From assembly GCA_023386885.1 (NCBI GenBank), contig JAEWIX010000012.1, positions 41,351 through 105,350 on the forward strand: a stretch of 64,000 nt of DNA, in the 5' to 3' direction. The position numbers and the translations under genes were made by a program. This document shows positions 24,865-33,274 of the stretch, piece after piece (position 1 is the first letter of the stretch; each line of letters begins with the position of its first letter). Under the pieces are notes generated by a model. It did not search any database. It was not told the DNA's origin and was given only the letters and a program-made list of their open reading frames with translations. Origin of the DNA: Pseudomonadota bacterium. GTDB lineage: Bacteria > Pseudomonadota > Alphaproteobacteria > Rhizobiales > Xanthobacteraceae.

Positions 24865-25572
24865 TCAGTTTTCCGCCTGCTCGGCCATACGCCGGATTTT
24901 CGCCATTTCACGGATGGTCAGATGCTGATCGCGCGTGACCAGCCAGCCGGCTTTCTCCCACGGCGTCAGGATGCGGCTTGCCGAATGCAGCGTGGTGCCG
25001 CAGATGTCCGCAATGTCCTTGCGACGCAGCGGCAGGTCGATGGTCGTTCCCTCCGCCGTGGCCCGTCCGGCGCGACGCGACAACCTGAGCAGCGTGTTGG
25101 CGATCCGCTGTTCGACCCGCTGGGTGGCGAGTTCGCGCATTCGTTCCTGCGCCTCCTGCAAGCGCCGGCCGATGATGCGGATGAAATTGATGGCGACCTG
25201 GGAATGGCGGCTCATCAAGGTGGCGAGCGCCGCCTCGCTCCAGCTCACCTCGACGCAATCCACCAGCGTTTCCGCGTCGGCGGGATAACGATGATCGGTG
25301 AACAGCGCCACCGTCCCGAACATACCACCGTTGGTGATGAACCGGATCACGACCTGCGCCCCGTCGCTGCCGGACTGGCTGATACGCACGCTACCTTGCA
25401 ACAGCGCGTGGGCCCGCACGTCCATGTCGCCCTGATTGAAAACGCGGGTGTTGCGCGGCAGTTGGCGAATCCGGGCCGCCGCGCGGGCCTCCTCCAGCGC
25501 TTCCGGCGAAAGCCCCTGCAAAAGCTCGAGACCGGTCAAATCGTGACAAGGATCAATCGTGACAACGCTCAT
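24865..25572 (-). CDS. Crp/Fnr-family regulator, NnrR-like
   Basis: A 235-residue regulator with a cyclic-nucleotide-binding-type beta-barrel (about 15-125), a dimerisation helix and a C-terminal winged helix with recognition segment ICGTTLHSASRILTPWEKAGW. It lacks the N-terminal Cys cluster of FNR, so it should not carry an Fe-S cluster, as in NnrR/Dnr proteins that respond to nitric oxide. The divergent region contains TTGCG-N4-CACAA, the NnrR-type site. This supports an NnrR-like role, possibly with autoregulation, but no denitrification genes are in the window and FixK- or other Crp-type specificity remains possible. Confidence 0.85.
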   Translation of the reverse strand: MSVVTIDPCHDLTGLELLQGLSPEALEEARAAARIRQLPRNTRVFNQGDMDVRAHALLQGSVRISQSGSDGAQVVIRFITNGGMFGTVALFTDHRYPADAETLVDCVEVSWSEAALATLMSRHSQVAINFIRIIGRRLQEAQERMRELATQRVEQRIANTLLRLSRRAGRATAEGTTIDLPLRRKDIADICGTTLHSASRILTPWEKAGWLVTRDQHLTIREMAKIRRMAEQAEN

Positions 25573-25612
25573 GCGGCAATCCTATCCGCTCTCGAGAAAT
25601 AACCCGAGTGCT

Positions 25613-25626
25613 TTGTGCTGGCGCAA
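25613..25626. promoter_or_regulatory. NnrR/FNR-type box
   Basis: TTGTGCTGGCGCAA on plus, reading TTGCG-CCAG-CACAA on minus, which equals the NnrR consensus TTGCG-N4-CACAA as I know it from Rhodobacter. It is centred 47 bases before the Crp/Fnr start and 93 bases before the CopD-like gene, so it could control either or both. Confidence 0.55.
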
Positions 25627-25712
25627 CTTCGCCGGAGCCCATGCGACGTAACGTCACCGCATCCGCACATCGACGGGTTGCCGCTCGCCTCAAGGATTGG
25701 CAGGACTACATC

Positions 25713-26189
25713 ATGGATGACGTCGTTTTTGCCCGCGCCCTGCACGTCCTCGGCGTCGTGATCTGGATCGGCGGCGTCGCGATGGCGACGATGGTGGTGC
25801 TGCCGGCGGTTCGGCGCGGCGACCTCGGCGCCGACCGCATGCGGAGCTTTCAGGCGATCGAACATCGATTCATCTGGATCGCGCGCGCAGCCGTACTGGT
25901 GGTCGGATTGACCGGGCTGTTCATGATCGTTCGCCTCGGCATCTGGGACCGGTTTCAATTCGCGGCGTTCTGGTGGATGCATGCGATGGTCATCGTTTGG
26001 CTGATGTTCGCATTCGTGCTGTTCATCGGCGAACCCTTCATCCTGCATCGCTTCTTTCCGCAATGGGTCCGCGAACAGCCCGACGCGGCGTTTGCGACCT
26101 TGCACCGGGTGCATTGGGTGCTGTTGGCGCTCAGCGTCGTCACCATTTTCGGGGCCGTCGCCGGCGTCCACGGCTGGACACCGTTTTAG
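25713..26189 (+). CDS. CopD-like small integral membrane protein
   Basis: A 158-residue protein with four predicted membrane helices. The start, ARALHVLGVVIWIGGVAMAT, with His in helix 1 and further His residues in helices 3 and 4 (WWMHAMVIVW, LHRVHWVLLA), is like the CopD domain (PF05425) and could bind copper or heme. Function is uncertain. ATG 25713 with AGGA seven bases upstream fits the membrane-protein start; GTG/ATG codons upstream (25608, 25641) are possible. It is divergent from the Crp/Fnr gene, sharing the NnrR-type box, which suggests a link to nitrogen-oxide metabolism. Confidence 0.78.
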   Translation: MDDVVFARALHVLGVVIWIGGVAMATMVVLPAVRRGDLGADRMRSFQAIEHRFIWIARAAVLVVGLTGLFMIVRLGIWDRFQFAAFWWMHAMVIVWLMFAFVLFIGEPFILHRFFPQWVREQPDAAFATLHRVHWVLLALSVVTIFGAVAGVHGWTPF

Positions 26190-26217
26190 CCCCGACGCTC
26201 CAAGGTCGCGCTGGCGA

Positions 26218-27207
26218 TCAGCGATCCCCGTTTGACGGCGCCAACTGCACTGGCGGTGCCGGGGCTGCCGGGCGCCGTGCCTGCGTCGAGGAATGCGATG
26301 ATGCCTTCGGAGCGGCTTTGGGCGCTGCCTTTGCATTGGCCGCAGCCGGTCGCGGCACAGGCGAAGGCGTGGCAGCGGCACTGGGTGCGGACGATGCCGA
26401 CGAGGCGGCCGACGGCTCGGGCGTCATGATGCTGACGGGCGGGATCGATGCGGACGAAGGAAACTCGGCGTTGGTCGGCTTGCCGGTCGGGGTCGACGAC
26501 GGATCGCCGGTCAAGGCAGCAGCCGCGCTGGCTGGCGAGATCGAACCGGATTCCGTGGCGGCGGCCGACGCTCCGCCCCACGCCGCCGCATAACGCGTCA
26601 CCAGGTCGTCATAGACGCGCCCTTCGATATTGGCGGCAATCCGACGATGATCCGTCAACGACCGATAGGCCGGACAGATGGCAGCGGTGCAGCCGTCGCG
26701 GGCAACGAGGACGTGTGCGGTGAGGCCATAACGATCGCGCTCAACCGAGCGACGCAGTGCCTGCAATTCAGGCGTCATCGCCCCGCTCGCGGCGGAGGCG
26801 TCGCCCAATGCGGTCAGGCGATCGAGACGCGTCGCCGCGTAGGACACCGCCGCCGCGACATGATCCGGCGATCCGAACAGGATTTTCTCGCAAGCCGCCT
26901 CGACGCTATCGCCGGCAAGATCGTCAATACAGGACAGCGCGGGCAAGGACGCGGCCGCACCGAACGACGCCCGTTTTGAGGCAGCCCCCGCCCCCTCGCC
27001 CAAGCCGCGCACCGTGGCTGCGGCCGCCACTGCGACCGCCAGCAATGTCATCACCGTCAACGCGCCGTTGGCGACAGAGCGGTCGGCCCGCAAGACGATG
27101 ACGAGAAACACGATGGCGAAGAACGCCGCAGCCGCCAGCGTCAGCCACATCGGAAACGTCGGCGACCGCCAAAGCTGATCGAAGGAGTTTGTCCAGGCCA
27201 AGTCCAT
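26218..27207 (-). CDS. Conserved membrane-anchored protein of unknown function
   Basis: A 329-residue protein. Two membrane helices (about 17-40 and 48-68) are followed by a periplasmic or cytosolic helical domain to about residue 215 with two Cys pairs (SCIDDL...EAACEK; RDGCTAAICPAYRS), then an Ala/Pro/Ser-rich tail of about 115 residues with low complexity. The central segment CIDDLAGDSVEAACEKILFG and YDDLVTRYAAAWG are the conserved-looking parts. I recognise it only as a type seen in Bradyrhizobium relatives. No function is assigned. Confidence 0.75.
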   Translation of the reverse strand: MDLAWTNSFDQLWRSPTFPMWLTLAAAAFFAIVFLVIVLRADRSVANGALTVMTLLAVAVAAAATVRGLGEGAGAASKRASFGAAASLPALSCIDDLAGDSVEAACEKILFGSPDHVAAAVSYAATRLDRLTALGDASAASGAMTPELQALRRSVERDRYGLTAHVLVARDGCTAAICPAYRSLTDHRRIAANIEGRVYDDLVTRYAAAWGGASAAATESGSISPASAAAALTGDPSSTPTGKPTNAEFPSSASIPPVSIMTPEPSAASSASSAPSAAATPSPVPRPAAANAKAAPKAAPKASSHSSTQARRPAAPAPPVQLAPSNGDR

Positions 27208-27510
27208 GCGCGCGTTTCCCCGAGGACGGTTTCAAGGACGATGTCAGAGATTATTTTCAGCGATCATTTTCGGCAACGGAATACAGTTGCTATCAACCAC
27301 CGATATTGCGCCGAAATCGCATCAGCCCAAATCGCATGAGCCGCGCCGCACAAGCGAGTGCACGGCCACGCTTGCCATCGCCATTCCCCTCGGCGATGGC
27401 ACTGTAAGATCGGCCAGCGCTCATCTTGCGTCGATCCGAGAAACGCGCGACGCCGACGAGTATCGGCCCGCAATATCCTCCGTCGGCGCAAGGGCTACGC
27501 GGCGGCAGGA
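27208..27510. other. Intergenic region
   Basis: Three hundred bases between two minus-strand genes. Short frames are present but none has a family match or ribosome site. No repeat, RNA gene or terminator hairpin was identified. Confidence 0.4.
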
Positions 27511-27708
27511 TCAGGACATCGCGAGCTGGCTCTCCTTGGCGACCCGCTCGAACGCTTCGGTTGAACTCTTGATCCGGTACTGGCAATCGTCCCCGTCGGT
27601 CGGCAGCAGGCGGATCACTTCGTAGGTGCCGGTGGCAGCCGGCCGCGCCACGTTGCTCGCGGTAAAATACACAGTTTCTCCAACAGCATACTTATGCTTC
27701 AACGCCAT
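27511..27708 (-). CDS. Small conserved protein of unknown function
   Basis: A 65-residue basic protein, likely a small beta-barrel: KYAVGETVYFTASNVARPA, ATGTYEVIRLLPTDGDD, and YRIKSSTEAFERVAKESQL. I recall near-identical small proteins throughout Bradyrhizobiaceae; none is characterised. The start is uncertain: ATG 27708 has GGAG directly adjacent, while ATG 27714 and GTG 27717 are in frame just upstream. Confidence 0.78.
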   Translation of the reverse strand: MALKHKYAVGETVYFTASNVARPAATGTYEVIRLLPTDGDDCQYRIKSSTEAFERVAKESQLAMS

Positions 27709-27949
27709 CTCCATCACGCACGAGAACGTCGGCCGATCCCCGTGGTCCCCAGATCTCAGGCCGACTTGAAGGTCGGCGACTTATAGCACGCCGGGCCTTC
27801 ATTTGACCAGCCGGAAAGGTGCCCGGAAAAGAGCTAATTTTTGCAATATTTTCAAGGCGATAAGCGACAATTTCGCGAGTCGATGACGACCTTGGGGCGG
27901 AACCCGGAAATCGTTCGTGCACAAACACTTCGCCTCGCCCACGGAACCG

Positions 27950-28606
27950 TCAGTCGGTTTCGAACCGCTCGATCACGATGGTCTCGGCCAATCCCGCCGC
28001 GGTCCACGCGGCGAACGCCGGCTGTGCCGCCATCGCTGCCATGTAGTCCCGCACCACTGGCGAAGCATCGACAGCATAGGTGCGGAAGCGGTGCACCACC
28101 GGCGCGTACATCGCGTCCGCCGCACTGAACGCACCGAACAGGTAAGGCCCCTGCGCGCCGTAGCGCGTGCGGCAGTCGGTCCAGATCTCCTGCACGCGCG
28201 CGATGTCGGCGCGCGCCGCTTCCGAGAGCGGCTTGGCCTTCACCGGGCGATGCAGGTTCATGCCGCATTCGTTACGCAGCGCGGCAAAGCCGGAATGCAT
28301 CTCGGCAGAGATCGATCGTGCGTGCGCCCGCGCCGCGCGTGTTTCGGGCCACAGGTGCGCTTCGGGAAAGCGTTCCGCAACGTATTCGATGATCGCCAGC
28401 GAATCCCACACCGTCACATCGCCGTCGATCAGCGCCGGCACCTTGCCAGCCGGACTGACATCGAGGATGCGCTGCTTGTCGGCGGTGCCGGTATAGAGCG
28501 GAATGAAAATCTCCTCGAAATCGATGCCGCCGGCTTTCAACGCCACCCACGGCCGCATCGACCATGAGGAGTAATTCTTGTTGCCGATCACCAGTTTCAG
28601 CGTCAT
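27950..28606 (-). CDS. Glutathione S-transferase family protein
   Basis: A 218-residue cytosolic protein with an N-terminal thioredoxin-like domain (KLVIGNKNYSSWSMRPWVAL; the Ser pair is the usual active-site position) with cis-Pro in GKVPALIDGDVTVWDSLAI, and a helical C-terminal domain from about residue 90. The YSSWSLRPW form is a common bacterial GST subgroup. Substrate unknown. GGAGAT precedes the ATG. It is divergent from the DUF3253 gene. Confidence 0.9.
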   Translation of the reverse strand: MTLKLVIGNKNYSSWSMRPWVALKAGGIDFEEIFIPLYTGTADKQRILDVSPAGKVPALIDGDVTVWDSLAIIEYVAERFPEAHLWPETRAARAHARSISAEMHSGFAALRNECGMNLHRPVKAKPLSEAARADIARVQEIWTDCRTRYGAQGPYLFGAFSAADAMYAPVVHRFRTYAVDASPVVRDYMAAMAAQPAFAAWTAAGLAETIVIERFETD

Positions 28607-28683
28607 CGCACGATCTCCTCAAGGCGTCCGCGCCATGGTTAGCACGGCTTGCGCGCGCTCGGCCAATGCGCGATGCAGTGCGC

Positions 28684-28956
28684 ATGCCTTCACCCGATTC
28701 GACTGCATCCACCCCCACGCTGGAAGAAGCCATGCTCGACGCCTTGGCGCGCGCTCATGGCAAGACGTTGAGCGCTCCCGAGATCGCGCACGCCATCGCG
28801 CGCGACGACGACTGGCATGCGCTGCTGGCACCGATCCGACGCGCGGCCATCGACTTGGCACATGCGGGACGACTGATCATCTATCGCAAGGGCAAGATCG
28901 CCGATCCGAACGATTTTCGCGGCGTTTATCGGCTCGGCCTGCCGCGTCAGGACTAA
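28684..28956 (+). CDS. DUF3253-family small winged-helix-like protein
   Basis: A 90-residue protein: LEEAMLDALARAHGKTLSAP, EIAHAIARDDDWHALLAPIR and LIIYRKGKIADPNDFRGVYRL match the DUF3253/S-adenosylmethionine-tRNA-ribosyltransferase-like small family with an apparent helix-turn-helix. Function unknown. ATG 28684 has no strong ribosome site; ATG 28666 is an alternative. Its stop overlaps by four bases the stop of the convergent YdcF-like gene. Confidence 0.78.
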   Translation: MPSPDSTASTPTLEEAMLDALARAHGKTLSAPEIAHAIARDDDWHALLAPIRRAAIDLAHAGRLIIYRKGKIADPNDFRGVYRLGLPRQD

Positions 28957-29768
28957 TCGCCGGAAGCTGCGGATCGTGGCCCCGGAAGCAGATCGCCGAT
29001 CCGCCCGGTCCACCAATAGCCGATCAGACCCGCCCACTCGTGCATCGCAGTGTCGGACTGCGCCAACCCGAGCGACAGGATAGGGAACGGCTTGAACGCA
29101 TCGCTCCATCCGCGCGTCCGCCAGTCCACCGGATAAGCCTCGACCTCGAATCCGGCCGCTCTGAACACACCGACCGAGCGTGGCATGTGTGAGGCCGACG
29201 TTACCAGCAGCCAGCGCTGGCCGGGTTGCGGCTTCACCAGATCGCGGACCCTGCGCGCATTCTCGAACGTGGTACGCGCGGCGGCTTCGATCACGATGCG
29301 GTCGCGTGCAATTCCGAACTCCTCCAGCAACCGGCCCCCGAAAGGCGCTTCGACGATGTGAGGCGGAAACAGGTCGGCATTGCCGCCGCTATAGACGATG
29401 CGCGCTTTGGGAAATCGACGCGCCAGTTGCAACATGGCTAGCACACGCTCGCCGGCGGAATTCATTTCGATACTGCCGCGCGCGTCGGACTTGGCGGCCT
29501 CGATCGCGCCGCCCAGAACGATGACGCCATCGGGATCGCGGCCGTCCGCATGCCACGCCGGAAATCGCTCTGATAGTCCCAGCATCAGCAGATTGCCGGT
29601 CGGTGCATAACCGAACAGCAGAAGCACCAGCACGCCGCAGATCGTCAGAAATCTGCCGGCGCGCCGCCGGCCGATCAGCCACAGCACGACGCCGGGAACG
29701 CATAGCAACGCGATCCAGTTGGAGGGATAGACCAGCCATCCCAGCAATTTCGAAATCTCAAAAAACAT
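28953..29768 (-). CDS. YdcF/ElyC-family (DUF218) membrane protein
   Basis: A 271-residue protein with two N-terminal membrane helices (to about residue 60) and a DUF218 domain: DGVIVLGGAIE, RIVYSGGNADLF, RTTFENARRVRDL and LLVTSASHMPRSVGVF. The family (SanA, YdcF, ElyC) is tied to envelope biogenesis, with ElyC affecting lipid carrier use in E. coli; the enzymatic role is unsettled. ATG 29768 is used; the codon just before is TTG. Confidence 0.9.
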   Translation of the reverse strand: MFFEISKLLGWLVYPSNWIALLCVPGVVLWLIGRRRAGRFLTICGVLVLLLFGYAPTGNLLMLGLSERFPAWHADGRDPDGVIVLGGAIEAAKSDARGSIEMNSAGERVLAMLQLARRFPKARIVYSGGNADLFPPHIVEAPFGGRLLEEFGIARDRIVIEAAARTTFENARRVRDLVKPQPGQRWLLVTSASHMPRSVGVFRAAGFEVEAYPVDWRTRGWSDAFKPFPILSLGLAQSDTAMHEWAGLIGYWWTGRIGDLLPGPRSAASGD

Positions 29769-29837
29769 CAAACGCCATCACGATGGCTTGCATGCGATGA
29801 CCGGCAGGCTGCGGGATAATCTCCCGCCTCATCGGCA

Positions 29838-30155
29838 TCAGGCGCGGCGACCTTCGAGCGCGGCGAACGCCGTCTCCGGCGCATGCGCGATCACCGTAAG
29901 TAACGCGCGGGCCGGGCCGCGCGGCAGGCGCTTGCCCTGCTCCCAGTTGCGGATGGTGTCGACCGGTACGCCGAGACGCGCCGCGAACTCGATCTGCGTC
30001 AGTTGCGCGCGGCGGCGCAGATCGCGAACGCCGGGCACATCCCCCGCCGCAATCTCCGACTGCTCAACGGCAGCCCCTGCGGGCGCGAGCGGGATCTCGC
30101 GGCCGTCGCGAAGTTCGACGATCCGTCCATCCGCCTTCAACCGCAGCCGTTGCAT
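29838..30155 (-). CDS. XRE-type helix-turn-helix regulator
   Basis: A 105-residue protein with a C-terminal Xre helix-turn-helix: RDLRRRAQLTQIEFAARLGV then PVDTIRNWEQGKRLPRGPAR, as in YiaG/HigA-like regulators and antitoxins. The first 45 residues (LRLKADGRIVELRDGREIPL) form a short beta-rich extension. No toxin-like partner gene is adjacent, so a toxin-antitoxin role is not supported. ATG 30155 is chosen; ATG 30188 would add 11 residues. Confidence 0.82.
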   Translation of the reverse strand: MQRLRLKADGRIVELRDGREIPLAPAGAAVEQSEIAAGDVPGVRDLRRRAQLTQIEFAARLGVPVDTIRNWEQGKRLPRGPARALLTVIAHAPETAFAALEGRRA

Positions 30156-30340
30156 CGCGACCCCGCGCTCGTTTCCATATTCGCCCACGATGGTCGCCGA
30201 TGCACGTTAAAGTCCGATGAACGGTACGTTTCTGCCACGTGTCGGATTTTTTTCGCGGCGGCTATTCCGGCACTGAGCCCGAGGCGCTATTGACCACGCA
30301 ACGTCCCTGGGCGGTGGAATTTCAGAATCGAACCTTTGGA

Positions 30341-31186
30341 ATGATCATCCAGCATTGCACGCCATTCCTGTCCGCAAGGAGACTGGTGCCAGCCACCTTC
30401 TGCGCGGCGCTCGTCACCTTGCTCGCACTCAGCGTAACAGCCCACGCAGCGGACTGCCCGCGGCCGGGGACGCTCGGCACCTCGCGCGTCCTCGCGGTCG
30501 ATCCCGCGCAATACCCGCGCGTCGGTACCAAGAGTTTCCCCCAGACGCTGCCGCTCAACGACAAGGAGATCGTGCTGACCTTCGACGACGGCCCGGCCGC
30601 GACCACCGCTGCCGTGCTGAAGGCGCTGCGCGACGAATGCGTCCACGCCACCTTTTTCATGGTCGGCAAGGGCGCGCAGGAGATGCCTGCGATGGTCAAG
30701 CGGGTCGCGGCCGCGGGCCATACGCTCGGCCATCACACATGGTCGCACCGCTATCTGGCGCGGATCGGTTTCGCCGCCGCCAGGGAGGAAATCGACCGCG
30801 GCATCGCCGCCGACAACGCCGCGCTCGCCGGCGTTCCCAGCCGGACGCCGACCGCGCCGTTCTTCCGCTTCCCATATTTCGAGTCGACGCCGGAGCTGCT
30901 CGATTACCTCCAATCGAAACACTACGCGGTGTTCGGCGCCGATTTCTGGGCCAGCGACTGGGAGCCGATGACGCCGGAGGTGCAACTCCAATTGCTGATC
31001 GGGCGGCTGGAGGCCATCCGCAAGGGGATTCTGCTGCTGCACGATCCCCGCGCCCAGACCGCCGCAATGTTGCCCGCCTTCCTGCGCTATCTGCGCGAGC
31101 ATGGCTATCGTGTGGTGCACATCGTACCGGCGGGGTCGGCCGCCGACCCAGCCAAAGGCGGGCCGATGAAACAGGGCAGTCATTAA
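30341..31186 (+). CDS. Exported polysaccharide deacetylase (NodB-like), first of tandem pair
   Basis: A 281-residue exported carbohydrate esterase family 4 protein. Signal peptide ends near VTAHAADC. Motifs: VLTFDDGP (catalytic Asp and metal Asp), HHTWSHRYL (metal His pair), and FFRFPYFES, plus a C-terminal ILLLHDPRAQT. It should remove N-acetyl groups from an amino sugar polymer such as peptidoglycan or an exopolysaccharide. The next gene is a paralogue sharing LGTSR and the TLPL-(N/K)-D-(K/H)-E motif, so they arose by tandem duplication. The start is set by the signal peptide; a GTG at 30239 is in frame. Confidence 0.88.
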   Translation: MIIQHCTPFLSARRLVPATFCAALVTLLALSVTAHAADCPRPGTLGTSRVLAVDPAQYPRVGTKSFPQTLPLNDKEIVLTFDDGPAATTAAVLKALRDECVHATFFMVGKGAQEMPAMVKRVAAAGHTLGHHTWSHRYLARIGFAAAREEIDRGIAADNAALAGVPSRTPTAPFFRFPYFESTPELLDYLQSKHYAVFGADFWASDWEPMTPEVQLQLLIGRLEAIRKGILLLHDPRAQTAAMLPAFLRYLREHGYRVVHIVPAGSAADPAKGGPMKQGSH

Positions 31187-31267
31187 GCCGCCGTTCATTG
31201 GCCAGAATTAGTTTGCCATGCGAAAGCAATTTTGATGCTGCCCAGCCTCATGGCCGCAAGGCCCAAA

Positions 31268-32545
31268 ATGTCCGGTGACCGTCCTGCCAGCCGCGCGCGG
31301 CACGCGGCAGCGCTCGGACTCGCCTTGCTGACAAGCATCGGCTTCGGGTTCACGTCCGCCCACGCCGACACCGCCTGCCCCGGCAATCCGAACGCACTCG
31401 GCACCTCGCGCACGCTGGTGGTCGATCCGATGGAGCATCCGCGCATCGGGACCATGCAGTACCGCGAGACGCTGCCGCTGAAGGACCACGAGGTGGTGCT
31501 GACCTTCGACGACGGGCCGCTGCCGCCGCACAGCACGCAGGTCCTGCAGATCCTCGCCTCCGAATGCGTCAAGGCGACATTCTTCATCATCGGGAGAATG
31601 GCGCATCAGTTTCCCGAAGGCGTGCGCAGGGTTCGCGCGGCGGGCCACACTGTCGCCACCCACAGCGAGAACCATCCGCTGCACTTCAACAAGATGCCGC
31701 CGGAACGCATCCGGCAGGAGATCGACGACGGCATCAGGCACACCGCCGAAGCGCTGGGCGATCCGTCCGCCGTCGCGCCGTTCTTCCGCGTGCCGGGGCT
31801 ACGCCGCGGCGAGGTGATGGAAGACTATCTGGTGTCGAAAGGCATCCAGTCGTGGAGCGCGGACTTCCCCGCCGACGACTGGCTGCACATTTCCGCCGAT
31901 CAGGTCTACAGCCGCGCGATCGCGCGGATCGAGGCGAAGGGACGCGGCATCCTGCTGCTGCACGACATCCAGGCGCGCACCGTTGCAGCGCTACCGCGCA
32001 TTCTGCAAACGCTGAAGGCGCGCGGCTATCGCATCGTGCATGTCGTTTCCGCGACGGCCGATCATCCGAAAACACCGACCGAGCCGCGTGAGTGGTTTAT
32101 CCATCCGCCGGCCGCCAGCGTCGCCATGGCGCACTGGCCGCGCGTGCCGAAATTCCTGTTCGTCAGCACCGAGACGTTGCCGGGCCCGGCCCTGTCGGAT
32201 TCCGATCTTCATGGCGGCAAGCTGTTCGCACCGGATCGTCCCGACGCAACAGCGGGGCTGTTGCACGCTGCGGCGCCGTTTCACGCCGCGCTGAACGCCG
32301 CCAACAACCAACTCGCGCTGCCGGTGCCGTCGCAAAGCATCTTCGCAAGGCCCGAGAAGGCGGTAGCAATGAGCTACGGCGTGTCGCCGATCGTCATGCC
32401 GGTGTCGCACCGCGCGGCTCCGGTCGCCTCGCGGCCACACCGCGCACCACATGCCGTACGCGCCGAAAACGGCCCGCGTCTCATTCCCGGCAGCCAACCG
32501 ATCGCCCAGCCGAACCTCGCGCCGTCAGCCGTTCTGCAACGCTGA
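31268..32545 (+). CDS. Exported polysaccharide deacetylase with C-terminal extension, second of tandem pair
   Basis: A 425-residue paralogue of the preceding gene. The signal peptide ends near TSAHADTACP. Motifs: VLTFDDGP, THSENHPLHF (metal His pair), FFRVPGLRRGEV and GILLLHDIQART. Beyond the catalytic domain (to about residue 265) it has about 160 extra residues rich in Ala, Pro and His, with no recognised domain, absent from the first copy. GCAAGG precedes the ATG at 31268; ATG 31235 and 31250 are in-frame alternatives. Confidence 0.87.
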   Translation: MSGDRPASRARHAAALGLALLTSIGFGFTSAHADTACPGNPNALGTSRTLVVDPMEHPRIGTMQYRETLPLKDHEVVLTFDDGPLPPHSTQVLQILASECVKATFFIIGRMAHQFPEGVRRVRAAGHTVATHSENHPLHFNKMPPERIRQEIDDGIRHTAEALGDPSAVAPFFRVPGLRRGEVMEDYLVSKGIQSWSADFPADDWLHISADQVYSRAIARIEAKGRGILLLHDIQARTVAALPRILQTLKARGYRIVHVVSATADHPKTPTEPREWFIHPPAASVAMAHWPRVPKFLFVSTETLPGPALSDSDLHGGKLFAPDRPDATAGLLHAAAPFHAALNAANNQLALPVPSQSIFARPEKAVAMSYGVSPIVMPVSHRAAPVASRPHRAPHAVRAENGPRLIPGSQPIAQPNLAPSAVLQR

Positions 32546-32599
32546 CAGACGCCCGCTTTTCCGCCACGTGATCGCCCGCAAATGGTCACGTGAAGGATC

Positions 32600-32625
32600 G
32601 GAACGCCTCTTCACCGCCAAACGTT
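32600..32625 (+). promoter_or_regulatory. Candidate EcfG-type general-stress promoter
   Basis: GGAAC (32600-32604), 17 bases, CGTT (32622-32625): this matches the GGAAC-N16/17-CGTT consensus of the alphaproteobacterial general stress sigma factor EcfG. It lies about 117 bases before the PepSY-protein gene. A second GGAAC/CGTT pair at 32681-32708 has a 19-base spacer and is less likely. Confidence 0.5.
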
Positions 32626-32742
32626 CTTGCTGAAATGCTGCCCCGTCGGTGACGGGCGCTGTGTCACGTCATGGGTTTTTGGAACGCGTTTTCTTTATGT
32701 GAACCGTTACTCGCGCGAAAACGCTACAGCTGGAGAACGATC

Positions 32743-33036
32743 ATGCGAAACTATCTGATCCCCGCCGCTGCACTGGCCATGATCGGCCTCGCCACTTCTG
32801 CATCTGCGGCTGATATCGCCTACGTTCAGGAGCCCGTGGCGCGGGTCTATGCTCAGGCCGGACCGCTCCCACTTCAGGCGGCTGTCGACATCGCCAACGG
32901 GATGGGGCTGATCTCCGTTTCGAACACCAACAAGTGGGGCAACGAGTGGCAGATCGAGGGCTATGACGTTGCCGGAAGCTACATGGAGGTCGACATCGAC
33001 GCGCGCACCGGCGCAATCCTCGACGTCGACCGCTAA
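32743..33036 (+). CDS. Small exported PepSY-like protein
   Basis: A 97-residue protein with a clear signal peptide (LIPAAALAMIGLATSASAAD). The mature part resembles one PepSY domain: AAVDIANGMGLISVSNTNKW, then WQIEGYDVAGSYMEVDIDAR and TGAILDVDR, the last being the family's typical end. Such proteins are periplasmic and of unknown role, sometimes inhibiting proteases. TGGAGAA sits six bases before the ATG. A stress-type promoter motif lies upstream. Confidence 0.85.
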   Translation: MRNYLIPAAALAMIGLATSASAADIAYVQEPVARVYAQAGPLPLQAAVDIANGMGLISVSNTNKWGNEWQIEGYDVAGSYMEVDIDARTGAILDVDR

Positions 33037-33048
33037 CACCGCAAACAA

Positions 33049-33077
33049 ACGGCCGTAGGGAGGCACCCTGCGGCCGT
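33049..33077 (+). terminator. Hairpin after the PepSY gene
   Basis: ACGGCCGTAGGG / CCCTGCGGCCGT with a five-base loop, 12 bases after the stop codon and one G-U pair. It has no T run behind it, so it may be an mRNA 3' stabiliser or a weak terminator. Confidence 0.5.
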
Positions 33078-33107
33078 ATCGATGTCGATTTCAGAGATTT
33101 CCGAGGA

Positions 33108-33192
33108 TGGTGCGCTCGAGAGGACTCGAACCTCCACGATGTTACTCACTGCCACCTCAAGGCAGCGCGTCTACCAATTCCGCCACGAGCGC
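33108..33192 (-). tRNA. tRNA-Leu (anticodon GAG)
   Basis: An 85-base gene including an encoded CCA end. Acceptor GCGCTCG pairs with CGAGCGC; the D arm reads GGCGGAATTGGTAGACGCG as in leucine tRNAs; the anticodon stem-loop CTGCC-TTGAGGT-GGCAG exposes GAG; a long variable arm follows, and the T loop is GGTTCGAGTCC. It should read CUC and CUU codons. Confidence 0.96.
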
Positions 33193-33274
33193 CAAGCGAG
33201 GGGTTGGGTCACCGACCGCCTCGACGGCGCTCCTGTAACAAATCAAAGTTGAACGGACAAGGGCTGTGCGCGGC

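Noticed and set aside
29838..30155. Toxin-antitoxin system
   Set aside because: The XRE-type protein looks like some antitoxins, but there is no small toxin gene on either side.
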